Source: an uncultured Prevotellaceae bacterium (GTDB lineage: Bacteria > Bacteroidota > Bacteroidia > Bacteroidales > UBA3663). From it: a DNA stretch of 64,000 nucleotides. The stretch lies in NCBI GenBank assembly GCA_900319235.1, contig ONNR01000007.1, positions 1-64,000 of the forward strand, given 5' to 3'. A program made the position numbers and the translations under genes. Position 1 is the first letter of the stretch. Every line of letters starts with the position of its first letter. The notes beneath the pieces are model-generated. The model saw only the letters and a list, made by a program, of their open reading frames with translations, searched no databases and was not told the DNA's origin. Of the stretch, positions 16,903-26,363 are shown piece by piece.

Positions 16903-18708
16903 ATGAAAAAAACAATATTTTGGGCAATCGCCACTTTAGGACTCCTTACCTTCGGCAGTCTCACCTCCTGCCAGGACGAGGATTTTGATGTGAGCACTGC
17001 AGTGCTCCAGGAACGTGCATTTGAGCAGAACTTCATCAAGGAGTTCGGCAAACCTTCGGCTACCCAGACTTGGGACTTCTATTCTCTGCAGATGGAGGCT
17101 CTTCGTCAAGAGACTGGCATGACTCGTGGTACGCAAGAAATCACCGTTGAAGTTGATAAAACCATTAGCCAGCCAACAGATGCATATTTTACCAACACTG
17201 TTCAAACAATTGGTTATGCGTTGGAAGAATACGTCGACAACTCCTTAGTCGGGCAGAACAATTATACTCTTACTTCAACAGGCGACTTTAAGATTTACGC
17301 TGTCAGATATGCAGGTGGCATAGAAACCCAATCTACATACAAACTTGATTTTGGTTTAGCATATTATGAAAATGGTCATCGAGTATTGGTGCCACTTTTC
17401 GGATATGGGTTTAAGACTGGATATAGTCCTACATCTGGCAGTTATGGCAATCCTGGCTGGGCAGCAGAGGTTAAGATTCCAAAGGGTCAATCCTTCCATT
17501 TTTATTTGAAGTACACTTATCCTTTCCCCGCAGGGAAGATGAATAACCAAGGATCTACCATTGCAGCACATAACCAAGACCAGATTTTTTATTCGAATGA
17601 ATCGCCTACTTTTATTCAGATTGATGGCACCCCTCAGGTCTTTTCTGATTATGGTGGAGCATCGACTTTGCTTTATTCTTCCGAGCGTATTGATGAAGCT
17701 ACAGGTATGGATGAACAGGTAATGATGATTGGTTTCGAAGACGCATGGGGCCATGGTCCCTATAAGGGTACATCGGTTGGTAATGGCACAAAGGATGGTT
17801 GGTTTGACAAGGACTTTAACGACGTTGTCTTTCTCATAGAAGGAAAGCTTCCTCTTCCTACTGCCAAGCGTTTCTTCTGCGAAGACAAGAATTCATTCGA
17901 TTGGGACTACAACGACGTGGTATTCGATGTCTCGAACACAGGTATTGTGCTTCGTGCCGTGGGTGGTACGTTGCCCGTTTGGCTGCGTGTGACGGATCGA
18001 TTGGGGAACCCATCAATTGTAAGTAATGGTGATATTAGTGAGCTTCACGAACTGATGCGTTCTTTGCAACCGGCGCCAACAGAATCAGGCGAGGTTGATA
18101 AAAGAACAAAGGTAATCACCTATGAACGACAAGATGAAAATGGTGATACGAAGACCTACTACAAGCCCATCGACGTCGCTGCTTGGCAAACAAATCATGA
18201 CTATCCCGGTGTATGGTTGGATCCTGTGCAGATTGTTCGTTGGACACACCTTGGCACAGATGTAGGCAACAATTTCACCCGACTTGACGAAGCAACAAGA
18301 GAGGTAGAACGCTTCGCCAATCCTTTCGTGGATGATCCTGTAGGTGGTGTTGAATTGATTGTTGGTAGTGTGTACGGTCAGACCGTAGAACAGGCGCTTT
18401 TGGAGGCTGAGCAACCAGATTATTATTCAGAGGATCCAACTGGTAATTGGACGAATGCTAAAGAGTTAGGCTCTACCGCCAAAATCGTGAAGCTCTCTAG
18501 TATTGGTGGTATCCCTGCAATCTGGTCTGGCTTAGTAGCCAACAACTGGATGAGGGAGGAGCAGAAGATTACTTGGGGTTATCCGGGCTTCTACGGAGCT
18601 AATGTCCCTACAGGCGGAACCGAGCCGCAGTGGTGGAGTCCTACCAATGAAGCATTCCTGTACTTCTACAAGAATGATGAAAAAGACGATGATGCACAAG
18701 GTAATTAA
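16903..18708 (+). CDS. LruC-like (DUF4842-type) lipoprotein, paralogue 3 of 4
   Basis: This is the longest copy at 601 residues, with the lipobox LTSCQDED. It keeps the family order: conserved N-terminal segment (QERAFEQNFIKEFGKPSA), variable middle, DKDFNDVVFLIEG (near residue 307), DWDYNDVVFDV (near 335), a conserved VLRAVGGTLPVWLRV strand, and the C-terminal motif ITWGYPGFYG before PQWW. Unlike copies 1, 2 and 4, it has no clear TTGG-N19-TATCTTTG promoter in the 278-bp gap before it, so it may use a diverged promoter or read-through. It shares the outer-surface lipoprotein prediction, and its function is unknown. Confidence 0.75.
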   Translation: MKKTIFWAIATLGLLTFGSLTSCQDEDFDVSTAVLQERAFEQNFIKEFGKPSATQTWDFYSLQMEALRQETGMTRGTQEITVEVDKTISQPTDAYFTNTVQTIGYALEEYVDNSLVGQNNYTLTSTGDFKIYAVRYAGGIETQSTYKLDFGLAYYENGHRVLVPLFGYGFKTGYSPTSGSYGNPGWAAEVKIPKGQSFHFYLKYTYPFPAGKMNNQGSTIAAHNQDQIFYSNESPTFIQIDGTPQVFSDYGGASTLLYSSERIDEATGMDEQVMMIGFEDAWGHGPYKGTSVGNGTKDGWFDKDFNDVVFLIEGKLPLPTAKRFFCEDKNSFDWDYNDVVFDVSNTGIVLRAVGGTLPVWLRVTDRLGNPSIVSNGDISELHELMRSLQPAPTESGEVDKRTKVITYERQDENGDTKTYYKPIDVAAWQTNHDYPGVWLDPVQIVRWTHLGTDVGNNFTRLDEATREVERFANPFVDDPVGGVELIVGSVYGQTVEQALLEAEQPDYYSEDPTGNWTNAKELGSTAKIVKLSSIGGIPAIWSGLVANNWMREEQKITWGYPGFYGANVPTGGTEPQWWSPTNEAFLYFYKNDEKDDDAQGN

Positions 18709-18732
18709 TAATTCTCTACTTCTTGATAAAAC

Positions 18733-18760
18733 AACAGGCATGGCCTCGGCCATGCCTGTT
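18733..18760 (+). terminator. terminator of lruC-like gene 3
   Basis: AACAGGCATGGC pairs perfectly with GCCATGCCTGTT around a CTCG loop. The following T-run is short, so it may act partly as a 3'-end stabiliser. Confidence 0.7.
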
Positions 18761-18890
18761 GCCGTTTATTAATATGCGAAGGATGGCTCAAATAGAAATG
18801 GATAAGGCCAATAAATGCTAAGTTAAGATTGAATAAATAGAACTTAAATAACAAATTTTGGATAGAATGGCTGTCTGCTGTTCTTTTTCC

Positions 18891-18921
18891 TTGGAATAGT
18901 GGAAGCGACTCTATATCTTTG
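18891..18921 (+). promoter_or_regulatory. promoter of lruC-like gene 4
   Basis: TTGG at 18891-18894, 19 bp, TATCTTTG at 18914-18921, followed by TACCCGAAT as at paralogue 2. The 333-bp gap 18709-19041 holds this and the preceding terminator and otherwise only AT-rich sequence. Confidence 0.6.
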
Positions 18922-19041
18922 TACCCGAATCATGTATTTCATTTTATTATTCTGTCTTAGTATTTTTTAATACTATAATTTATAAGTTATTTCGAATTGT
19001 ATTAACAACTATCATTATATTATTCTTTTCTTAATAAATTT

Positions 19042-20685
19042 ATGAAAAAGTATTTACCTTTTGCGATTTTCTCAGTGGCATTCATTGGGCTTGGCAGCCT
19101 CACGTCCTGCCAAGATGAAGATCTTGGAGTCAGCATCCAGACGCTGAAGGAACGTGCCTTCGACGATGCTTTTGCAAAACAATTCGGTAAACCTTCGCCC
19201 GATCAGAGTTGGGACTTCTTTACCCAGACTATGCAGAGTTTGGGTAAGGGAAATTCTTCCGCTACTCGTGCCTATACCGAACCATCCTCTTCTGATAATA
19301 ATTGGAGAGTAACACATATGACTGGTCAACCCCCTTATGTGACGCAGGAACTTGTAAATCGATGGGATGACTTGCTGCCTGAATATCAAAACAATTATAC
19401 TATGGGGCAGACTCAATATACTCTGGTCTCAACCGGTGATGGTATATTTACGATTTCCGCTATTTGGTATGGAGGCGCATTTGAGATTCAAACAGGCAAT
19501 TATACTACCCACCTGAATCTTTGTTTCAAATATGAAAACAATCCCACTGTTTACGAGGTAGAGTTGTTCGAGGGTAAATCTATGGGCAATTTCGGTAATC
19601 CGCAGTTGGCGGATGAAGTATATCTGAAAGCTGGTACAGAATTCTGGTTCGCTTTGGAGTACCGAGCCACTGGTAATAATCAAGTCTTGCACCGTTTTGA
19701 ATCCACAGAAAAGATTCCGTATAATTACCAGTATATTGAAACAGGAGATCATCCTAACGGAACTTCTTATACAGATCCAGTTACTGGTGAAACTGTTTCT
19801 TACCCATACGCTTATTCAACTTTCCGATATAAGGAAAGAGACTATCATCATGTTTATAATGGCTGTTCCCAGCTTCTCTTCTCGGAAAAAAGTTATTCCG
19901 ATAACAGGATTGATAACTTTATGGTCATAGGATTCGAGGATGGTTGGCACTATCCTACTTATCTAGATTTTGACTACAACGATATCGTGCTTTACCTCGA
20001 TGGCGACCTTCCTGTTCCTGTAGCTAAACGCGTACTTGCCGAAGACCTTGAGCAGTATGACTGGGATTACAACGATGTGGTGTTCGATATTGAATACAAG
20101 CGTATGGTTCTTCGTGCAGTAGGTGGTACAAAGCCAGTATTTTTGGAGTTTATAGATAACGACGGCAATACAACTGTTACAGAAGAGCTTCATGATATGA
20201 TGGCGAAGCAATATAGATATGTGAACTCAAGTACCAACCAAATTGTATATCCTTATCCAAATGGAGCTCCTAAAATTCCAGGCACCAATAAGTACATGCC
20301 AATCAATGTTGGTGCTCCTGAAGGTATAGGTGTGGAAATGTTGCCCGCCCTTATCAAACAGTGGGAGACTCCCCTCACCGATGCAGAGATTATGGACATG
20401 GGCACTCATCAAGATATTGTATTGCTTGTTGGTGAAGGTGATGAGCAAGAGGAATTCCCAGGGATTGCTAAAACAGACAAGAACGGTCAAACTGTAATCG
20501 TTTACTCTGCCGGTGAAAAGGCTCCCGCTATGATCATGGCTCCTGTTGAGACTCGTTGGCTGAAGGAAGAACAGCGTATCTCGTGGGGCTATCCATGGTT
20601 CTATGACGGGAATCCTGAAGCAAGTGGAACTCCTTCTGTCAAAGATTTTTGGTATTCGAAAGGCGTAGAACAGTACCTGTATTGA
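19042..20685 (+). CDS. LruC-like (DUF4842-type) lipoprotein, paralogue 4 of 4 (most diverged)
   Basis: This 547-residue lipoprotein has the lipobox LTSCQDED. It shares the signal region and the frame of the family but is the most diverged: the N-terminal segment reads LGVSIQTLKERAFDDAF instead of DVSTAVLQERAFEQ. The loops are DFDYNDIVLYLDG (near residue 312) and DWDYNDVVFDIEY (near 340). The C-terminal segment RISWGYPWFYDG is conserved, but the PQWW ending is replaced by a shorter tail. It looks like an older duplicate. A terminator and then palindromic array A follow directly, before the SusC gene. Confidence 0.72.
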   Translation: MKKYLPFAIFSVAFIGLGSLTSCQDEDLGVSIQTLKERAFDDAFAKQFGKPSPDQSWDFFTQTMQSLGKGNSSATRAYTEPSSSDNNWRVTHMTGQPPYVTQELVNRWDDLLPEYQNNYTMGQTQYTLVSTGDGIFTISAIWYGGAFEIQTGNYTTHLNLCFKYENNPTVYEVELFEGKSMGNFGNPQLADEVYLKAGTEFWFALEYRATGNNQVLHRFESTEKIPYNYQYIETGDHPNGTSYTDPVTGETVSYPYAYSTFRYKERDYHHVYNGCSQLLFSEKSYSDNRIDNFMVIGFEDGWHYPTYLDFDYNDIVLYLDGDLPVPVAKRVLAEDLEQYDWDYNDVVFDIEYKRMVLRAVGGTKPVFLEFIDNDGNTTVTEELHDMMAKQYRYVNSSTNQIVYPYPNGAPKIPGTNKYMPINVGAPEGIGVEMLPALIKQWETPLTDAEIMDMGTHQDIVLLVGEGDEQEEFPGIAKTDKNGQTVIVYSAGEKAPAMIMAPVETRWLKEEQRISWGYPWFYDGNPEASGTPSVKDFWYSKGVEQYLY

Positions 20686-20712
20686 TGTTTTCTGAAATAT
20701 ACATATAATAGC

Positions 20713-20740
20713 ATCGGGCATGGCTTCGGTCGTGCCCGAT
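20713..20740 (+). terminator. terminator-like hairpin of lruC-like gene 4
   Basis: ATCGGGCATG pairs with CGTGCCCGAT around GCTTCGGT. It is related to the terminators of paralogues 1-3 and lies 33 bp before array A. Confidence 0.65.
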
Positions 20741-20772
20741 GTATTTTCTTCTGTAGTGAATCTTCAATCGCG

Positions 20773-21192
20773 GCATACAGATTTGGTGTGTCAAATCGTT
20801 ATGCCGCGGTCGGAGCATACATATTTGGTAGATGAAAACTGTATGCCGCGGTTGGAGCATACAGATTTGGTGGATGAAATCTGTATGCCGCGTTTGGAGC
20901 ATACAGATTTGGCAGATGGAATCTGTATGCCGCGTTTGGAGCATACAGATTTGGTGGATGAAAACTGTATGCCGCGTTTGGAGCATACAGATTTGGCAGA
21001 TGGAATCTGTATGCCGCGTTTGGAGCATACAGATTTGGTAGATGGAATCTGTATGCCGCGTTTGGAGCATACAGATTTGGTAGATGAAAACTGTATGCCG
21101 CGGTTGGAGCATACAGATTTGGCAGATGAAAACTGTATGCCGCGGTTGGAGCATGCATATTTGGTAGATGAAAACTGTATGCCGCTATCGAA
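20773..21192. repeat. palindromic tandem array A: ten 42-bp units
   Basis: There are ten head-to-tail units of exactly 42 bp. The best unit (20857-20898) has GCATACAGATTT and AAATCTGTATGC as perfect 12-bp arms around an 8-base loop, then a 10-bp linker (CGCGTTTGGA type). The loop varies between GGTGGATG, GGCAGATG and GGTAGATG, and some right arms read AAAACTGTATGC. The first and last units are degenerate, as expected at array edges. Because 42 is a multiple of 3, frames are open on both strands, and I do not call them as genes. The array lies between lruC-like gene 4 and the susC promoter. It is not CRISPR: there are no unique spacers and no cas genes. Confidence 0.92.
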
Positions 21193-21403
21193 TATAACAC
21201 ATCTGAAATAATACGTCGTCATTCGGCAGTAAGCGCGAGAGCACTTTCGCCGATTTGCTTTTTTATCAGCATTGAAGTGCATTTACTTTTTAGCTCATTT
21301 TGAAGTTTTAATTCGCGCTGAATATCAATGATTTAATTTTGCAACTGAAATGCAAATTTTTACTTTGCATGTCATTGGTAAATTTTGATGTTGGAATAGT
21401 ACA

Positions 21404-21411
21404 TACCTTTG
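21404..21411 (+). promoter_or_regulatory. -7 box of the first SusCD operon
   Basis: TACCTTTG, followed by GCACCGCAAA. The susC start codon is about 60 bp downstream. No well-spaced -33 box is seen, which would fit a promoter that needs an activator. Confidence 0.5.
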
Positions 21412-21472
21412 CACCGCAAAAACCGCAAATCGTAATTTCTTTATACATTATTATTAATTAAAACAAACATCT

Positions 21473-24400
21473 ATGAAAAAAACAATCAAGTTTTTCGGTG
21501 CAAAGCTTGTGATGATGCTTGTGATGATGCTCACGGTACAGGTGGCATTGGCACAAAGCAAGATCGCGGGAACCATCGTTGACACGACAGGAGAACCCGT
21601 CACGGGAGCATCCATCGTCGTGGTTGGAACCCTAAATGGTACGGTTTCGGATATTGATGGCAATTTCAGCATCAATGTGAAGTCGGACGACATGCTTCAG
21701 ATTTCCTACATCGGTTATGTCACACAAACTGTAAAACCAGAGAATGGAATGACAGTGACATTGATGGAGGACAATGAAATGATTGATGAAGTGGTTGTCG
21801 TAGGTTATGGTGTGCAGCGCAAGAGTGACCTCACTGGAGCTGTGGCCAAAGTAGACGGCAAGACACTCGAGGAGCGCCCGATGGCGAACATCGTTCAGGC
21901 ATTGCAGGGAGCAGTTCCAGGCCTGAACATCTCGGTGACCGGAACCAATGCCGAAGGATCGAGCTCGCAGACGCGTATACGTGGAGAGAAGTCCATTTCG
22001 GCCGATAATAAGCCACTCATCATCCTCGATGGTATCCCGTTCGATGGCCCTTGGTCTGAGATTAACCCCAATGATGTGGCGTCGGTCGAAGTGCTGAAGG
22101 ATGCGTCATCGGCTGCCATCTATGGTGCCCGAGGCTCGAATGGTGTGATTCTGATCACCACCAAGAAGGGCGACAAGGGTAAGTTGAACGTATCCTACTC
22201 GGCAAACTTTACTGTCAATAAGGCGGTCATTGTGCCTCGTCTGATGACTGGACAGGAGTTCTGGGATGCGAAGATCGATGCTTTGAAAGCTGCTAACGTG
22301 ATTGACCCCACTCCCTCCAATCCTGAACCTTGGATGGGTAATATCACCATGACTGAACAGCGTCTGCACGATGCTGGATTGGAGACCGATTGGCTTGATC
22401 TTGCCCTTCGTACCGCCTTCAGTCAGCATCATAACTTGTCGTTCCGTGGCGGTGTGAACAAGACTTCCTATTATGTTTCGTTCAACCTGGCCGACAATGA
22501 GGGCATCGCCGTGGGTAACGCCTTCCAACGTGTCAACCTTCGCGTCAATCTCGATCAGGAATTCACCGATTGGCTGAAATTCTCGACCAATACCCAATTG
22601 GGCCGTTTTGACCGCAGTGGCAGCAATGCTTCGTTTGGCCGTGCATTCAAGATGAACCCTTTGGCCGAGGCCTACAACGAGGATGGTACGATACGCTCTA
22701 CGGCTTGGGAGGATTCGAGTGAAGCATTCTGCGTGAACCCACTCGACGCCTTGAATAACAGGACACGCGATATCCGCTATAAGGTAGTAACCAACAATGC
22801 CTTGGACATCAAGATTCCGTGGATCAAGGGGCTGACCTATCGACTGAACACCGGTTTTACTTACGAGAACTCGTCGTGGAAGCAGTATCAGGGTCTCGAT
22901 ACCTACTATGGAGCTCGTGCCAATGGTATCATTAATACAGACGACTGGCATTCGGAGGAGTGGATCATTGAGAACATCGTCTCCTATAACCGTGAATTCG
23001 GCAAGCATCGCCTGTTCCTCACCGGCCTTTATTCGGCACAGAGCAAGGAGTACGAGCAGAACACGATGGAAGGCAAGGATTTCCCAAATGACGTGATGTA
23101 CTATTACCAGATGTCGAAGGCCAGCACTTCGTCGGGCAGTTCTTCCTATTGGAAGGTGAACCACCTGTCGCAGATGTTCCGTATCAACTATACCTACGAC
23201 AGTCGATATCTTTTGACCCTCACTGCTCGTCGCGACGGTTATTCGGCATTTGGTGCCGACTCGAAGTTCGGTGTCTTCCCGTCGATGGCATTGGGTTGGA
23301 ATGTGATGAACGAGAAGTTCTTCAAATCGGCTTTGGACGTGATGAACAACCTGAAGTTGCGTCTCTCGTGGGGAAAGAACGGTAACGAGGCCATCTCGGC
23401 CTATTCGTCGCTACCCAACCTCTCGACTTATAATTATCTGAACGATGATCATACGGCCATGTACGGCTTCTTCCCCGAGAAACTAGCTTCGCCTACCCTT
23501 GGATGGGAAACGACCCAGCAGGTAAACCTCGGCGTGGATTTCGCGTTCTTGAACAACCGCATCTCGGGTACGTTCGACACCTATTGGTCGCGCACCAAGG
23601 ACCTGTTGCTCAATCGTTCCATCCCTACCATCAACGGTACGGGCAACATCACCGAAAACCGTGGCAAGACCAAAGGCTCGGGTTGGGAATTGCAGATCAA
23701 CAGCACCAACATCGTGAAGAAGAACTTCACCTGGACCTCGACGCTCAACCTTGCTCACTACAACACGGAGATTGTCGATGTGGGCATCTATGACGAACAG
23801 GGAAATCCTGTGGATGACGTTGCTTCGCGTTGGTTCATCGGCGAGCCCATCAGCGTGAACTACGACTACAAGAAGGTCGGCATCTGGCAGATCACCGATG
23901 CTTCGAATCCAAAGGGCCAGCAGGATCCCAACTATCGCTATTCGATCCCAGGATATGTGAAGGTGGATGACAAGGATGGTCAGAACGATATCACTCCCGA
24001 TGATATGCAACTCGTCGGTTCGGCTGTGCCTTGGCTGATTGCTTCACTCTCGAACAGCCTTTCGTACAAGGGACTTACACTCACCGTTTTCCTCAATTCG
24101 GAGTTCGGACGCTCGGCCAACAATACGCTGATGACAGTCTATTCGAACTCGTATCGCCAGAACCGCCTCTATCATGACTTCTGGACACCTGAGAATCCGA
24201 CGAACGACTACCCGATGAACAGCCTTGATGCAGGTCCCAACCCCTACGATGCAGGCTTCTACGAGGATGCTTGGTTCGTGAGACTGCAGAATGTCAACCT
24301 GAGTTATAACCTGCCATCCAATTGGCTCAAGAAGATCAGGCTCAGTCGCGTACAGGTTTATGTCGATGGCAAGAACCTGAAGGTTTGGACCCCCTGGAAG

Positions 24401-24484
24401 GGCCTTGATCCAGAATTCACCTCCAACCAGTTGAGCACACCGCCACAGCGGTCGATCAGCTTTGGCTTGAAAATCGATCTTTAA
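21473..24484 (+). CDS. SusC/RagA-type TonB-dependent outer-membrane transporter
   Basis: This 1003-residue transporter has a signal peptide ending near VALAQ, then the carboxypeptidase-like regulatory domain (residues about 30-110, IAGTIVDTTGEPVTGASIVV), a TonB-box-like EVVVVGYG, the plug domain (about 120-230, IRGEKSISADNKPLIILDGI, GARGSNGVILITTKKG) and a 22-strand barrel. It works with the SusD lipoprotein 53 bp downstream to import large ligands energised by TonB/ExbBD. No glycoside hydrolase lies nearby; the downstream genes are peptidases and a C4-dicarboxylate transporter, so a peptide ligand is more likely than a glycan. That is inference from context. Confidence 0.93.
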   Translation: MKKTIKFFGAKLVMMLVMMLTVQVALAQSKIAGTIVDTTGEPVTGASIVVVGTLNGTVSDIDGNFSINVKSDDMLQISYIGYVTQTVKPENGMTVTLMEDNEMIDEVVVVGYGVQRKSDLTGAVAKVDGKTLEERPMANIVQALQGAVPGLNISVTGTNAEGSSSQTRIRGEKSISADNKPLIILDGIPFDGPWSEINPNDVASVEVLKDASSAAIYGARGSNGVILITTKKGDKGKLNVSYSANFTVNKAVIVPRLMTGQEFWDAKIDALKAANVIDPTPSNPEPWMGNITMTEQRLHDAGLETDWLDLALRTAFSQHHNLSFRGGVNKTSYYVSFNLADNEGIAVGNAFQRVNLRVNLDQEFTDWLKFSTNTQLGRFDRSGSNASFGRAFKMNPLAEAYNEDGTIRSTAWEDSSEAFCVNPLDALNNRTRDIRYKVVTNNALDIKIPWIKGLTYRLNTGFTYENSSWKQYQGLDTYYGARANGIINTDDWHSEEWIIENIVSYNREFGKHRLFLTGLYSAQSKEYEQNTMEGKDFPNDVMYYYQMSKASTSSGSSSYWKVNHLSQMFRINYTYDSRYLLTLTARRDGYSAFGADSKFGVFPSMALGWNVMNEKFFKSALDVMNNLKLRLSWGKNGNEAISAYSSLPNLSTYNYLNDDHTAMYGFFPEKLASPTLGWETTQQVNLGVDFAFLNNRISGTFDTYWSRTKDLLLNRSIPTINGTGNITENRGKTKGSGWELQINSTNIVKKNFTWTSTLNLAHYNTEIVDVGIYDEQGNPVDDVASRWFIGEPISVNYDYKKVGIWQITDASNPKGQQDPNYRYSIPGYVKVDDKDGQNDITPDDMQLVGSAVPWLIASLSNSLSYKGLTLTVFLNSEFGRSANNTLMTVYSNSYRQNRLYHDFWTPENPTNDYPMNSLDAGPNPYDAGFYEDAWFVRLQNVNLSYNLPSNWLKKIRLSRVQVYVDGKNLKVWTPWKGLDPEFTSNQLSTPPQRSISFGLKIDL

Positions 24485-24521
24485 TCATCAATGGTCTTCA
24501 ATCATCAATGGTCTTCAATCA
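24484..24521. repeat. direct repeat between susC and susD
   Basis: Two tandem copies of an approximately 17-bp unit (AATCATCAATGGTCTTC) start at the susC stop codon, with a partial third copy. It may be replication slippage. It may also affect translation coupling of susD. Confidence 0.6.
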
Positions 24522-24537
24522 TTTAAATATATAAGAG

Positions 24538-26328
24538 ATGAAAAGTTTCAAAACAATCATAGCAAGTCTGATCCTTGCCCTCAGTCTGGCAGGATGCAAC
24601 GAAGACTCCTTCCTCGAGGAGCAGCCCCATTCGTCGCTCTATCCCGAGAATCTTCTGGTGGATTACAATGGTTTCCAGTCGATGATCACTCCCCTCTATG
24701 GCATGATGCGTGCAGAATATCGTCGTGCCGATGCCCTGGGCGGTGGCATTCCCCTGGTGCTCCACAGCGCGTGGGGTGGAGGTGTCGATAACTCGTGGGC
24801 CAACAACAGTCATTCGGAGTTGAAGTTCATGTACTACCCGTCGGCCATCAAGCAGGTCGACCTGCAGATTTTCTCCAACGTTTTCCAGTGGTGCTACCGC
24901 ATCATCAACACTGCCAACATGATCATCGCCCGTGCCGAAAACGAAGACATCAACTGGGGCGTAGGTGCACAGGCCGAGAAGAACAAGAATGAAATCCTTT
25001 CGGAAGCTCGCTTCGCCAGGGCTTGGGCCTATCGTCACTTGACCTATTCGTTCGGTGCCGTGCCCCTTTCGCTTGAAGAGATTACGGGTTCGAACTACCG
25101 CACCGACTGGGAACGTACCGACGTGAGCGAGATTCGCAAGGCGATGGAGGAGGATCTGCTCTTTGCCGCCAACAACCTGCCCATGCGACGCAGCAACAAC
25201 AGTGAGATCTCGGGAGCCATGGCACGTCACTATCTGGGCGAGCTTTATCTGGCCACAGGTCAGCCACAGAAGGCTGTAGATATCCTTAAACCATTGGTCG
25301 AAGGAAGTGAATATGCCCTGATGACCGAGCGTTTTGGCAAGAATGCTTCCAATCCGGGGTGTGCGTTTATCGATGTGTTCCGCACACCGATGTATGTCGA
25401 TGGCAACAAGGAGGTTCTTTTCGCCTTCGTCAATACCGAGCCTGAAAACTCGGCCTATGGTACTGCCGAGGTTTATATCAAGAGTACCTACAAGGACTAC
25501 TATTCAAACGACGGCACCATCAAGAAAAGCAATATGAACGACCCCGACTACACTTCGGGAGCATGCACCTGGCCACAGGCCTTCTGGCTCAACAACGGTG
25601 GCAAGGGCGCAGGACGTATCGTCCCCTCGCGAGGCGCACTGCGACTCTATGATTACAAGGGCATGGGCACTACCGACGACCGCATCTCGGACTACGCCAT
25701 GGTATGGACCATCAACGACCGTGCCGCCGACGGCACCATCACCAGCTTCCTCGACAACGGAAAGGCTGTGATCGACACTACCGTGACTTCGAAGATGACC
25801 GACGAGGCCACCACTTCAATCAAGAAGTACAACTGGCCAACCACACGCAAGTGGGACTACACGGCACCCGTGAAGGCCAATGGCGACAAGGATGGCTGCT
25901 ATCAGGACATCGTCTATCTGCGCTTGGCCGATACCTACCTGCTCTATGCCGAAGCCTTGATGAAGACCAGCAAGAACGGTGAAGCCATCAAGTGGATCAA
26001 CAAGGTGCGCAATCGCTCGCATGCCGTCAGCATCAGCGAAAATGACTTGGCCGTTGGTGGTATGGATTTCATCCTCGACGAACGCAGTCGTGAACTGCTT
26101 TCGGAGGAGGAGCGTCGGCATACGCTGATTCGTGTGAGCCAGGAGAACGGAGGCGATGAGCGTGCCATCGACAACTACTTCAAGCGCCGTATGCGCCAGC
26201 TTAACGAGATTGCCGGCCGTCCCGCTCGTGGCATGAACGACTACGATACGCCAGTGCTCTTCCCGATTCCACAGAACTTCATCGAGTCGAACTCCGGTCG
26301 CGTTTTGGAGAACAACCCGGGATATTGA
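24538..26328 (+). CDS. SusD/RagB-type surface lipoprotein
   Basis: This 596-residue lipoprotein has the lipobox LSLAGCNED. SusD proteins form the lid over the SusC barrel and bind the ligand at the cell surface. The N-terminal DSFLEEQPHSSLYP is typical, as are the TPR-like helices (EARFARAWAYRHLTYSFGAV) and the C-terminal RSRELLSEEERRHTLIR signature (written DERSRELLSEEE). It ends in the usual FPIPQNFIESNSG tail. It is paired with the preceding susC. Binding specificity cannot be read from sequence, but the operon partners suggest peptides or amino-acid derivatives. Confidence 0.93.
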   Translation: MKSFKTIIASLILALSLAGCNEDSFLEEQPHSSLYPENLLVDYNGFQSMITPLYGMMRAEYRRADALGGGIPLVLHSAWGGGVDNSWANNSHSELKFMYYPSAIKQVDLQIFSNVFQWCYRIINTANMIIARAENEDINWGVGAQAEKNKNEILSEARFARAWAYRHLTYSFGAVPLSLEEITGSNYRTDWERTDVSEIRKAMEEDLLFAANNLPMRRSNNSEISGAMARHYLGELYLATGQPQKAVDILKPLVEGSEYALMTERFGKNASNPGCAFIDVFRTPMYVDGNKEVLFAFVNTEPENSAYGTAEVYIKSTYKDYYSNDGTIKKSNMNDPDYTSGACTWPQAFWLNNGGKGAGRIVPSRGALRLYDYKGMGTTDDRISDYAMVWTINDRAADGTITSFLDNGKAVIDTTVTSKMTDEATTSIKKYNWPTTRKWDYTAPVKANGDKDGCYQDIVYLRLADTYLLYAEALMKTSKNGEAIKWINKVRNRSHAVSISENDLAVGGMDFILDERSRELLSEEERRHTLIRVSQENGGDERAIDNYFKRRMRQLNEIAGRPARGMNDYDTPVLFPIPQNFIESNSGRVLENNPGY

Positions 26329-26363
26329 TAGTTTAGTTATATATAAAATGTGTGTTTAGTGGT

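Noticed and set aside
12692..20685. The four lipoproteins as fimbrillin (pilus) subunits
   Set aside because: They have lipoboxes and DxDxNDVV-type Ca2+ loops of the LruC type, not the fimbrillin layout, and no usher or anchor genes lie beside them.
20720..21282. Long open frames on both strands through array A (about 130-170 codons each)
   Set aside because: They are open because the 42-bp unit is a multiple of 3 and lacks stop codons in several frames. They have no plausible start signals, and their translations are simple 14-residue repeats on both strands.
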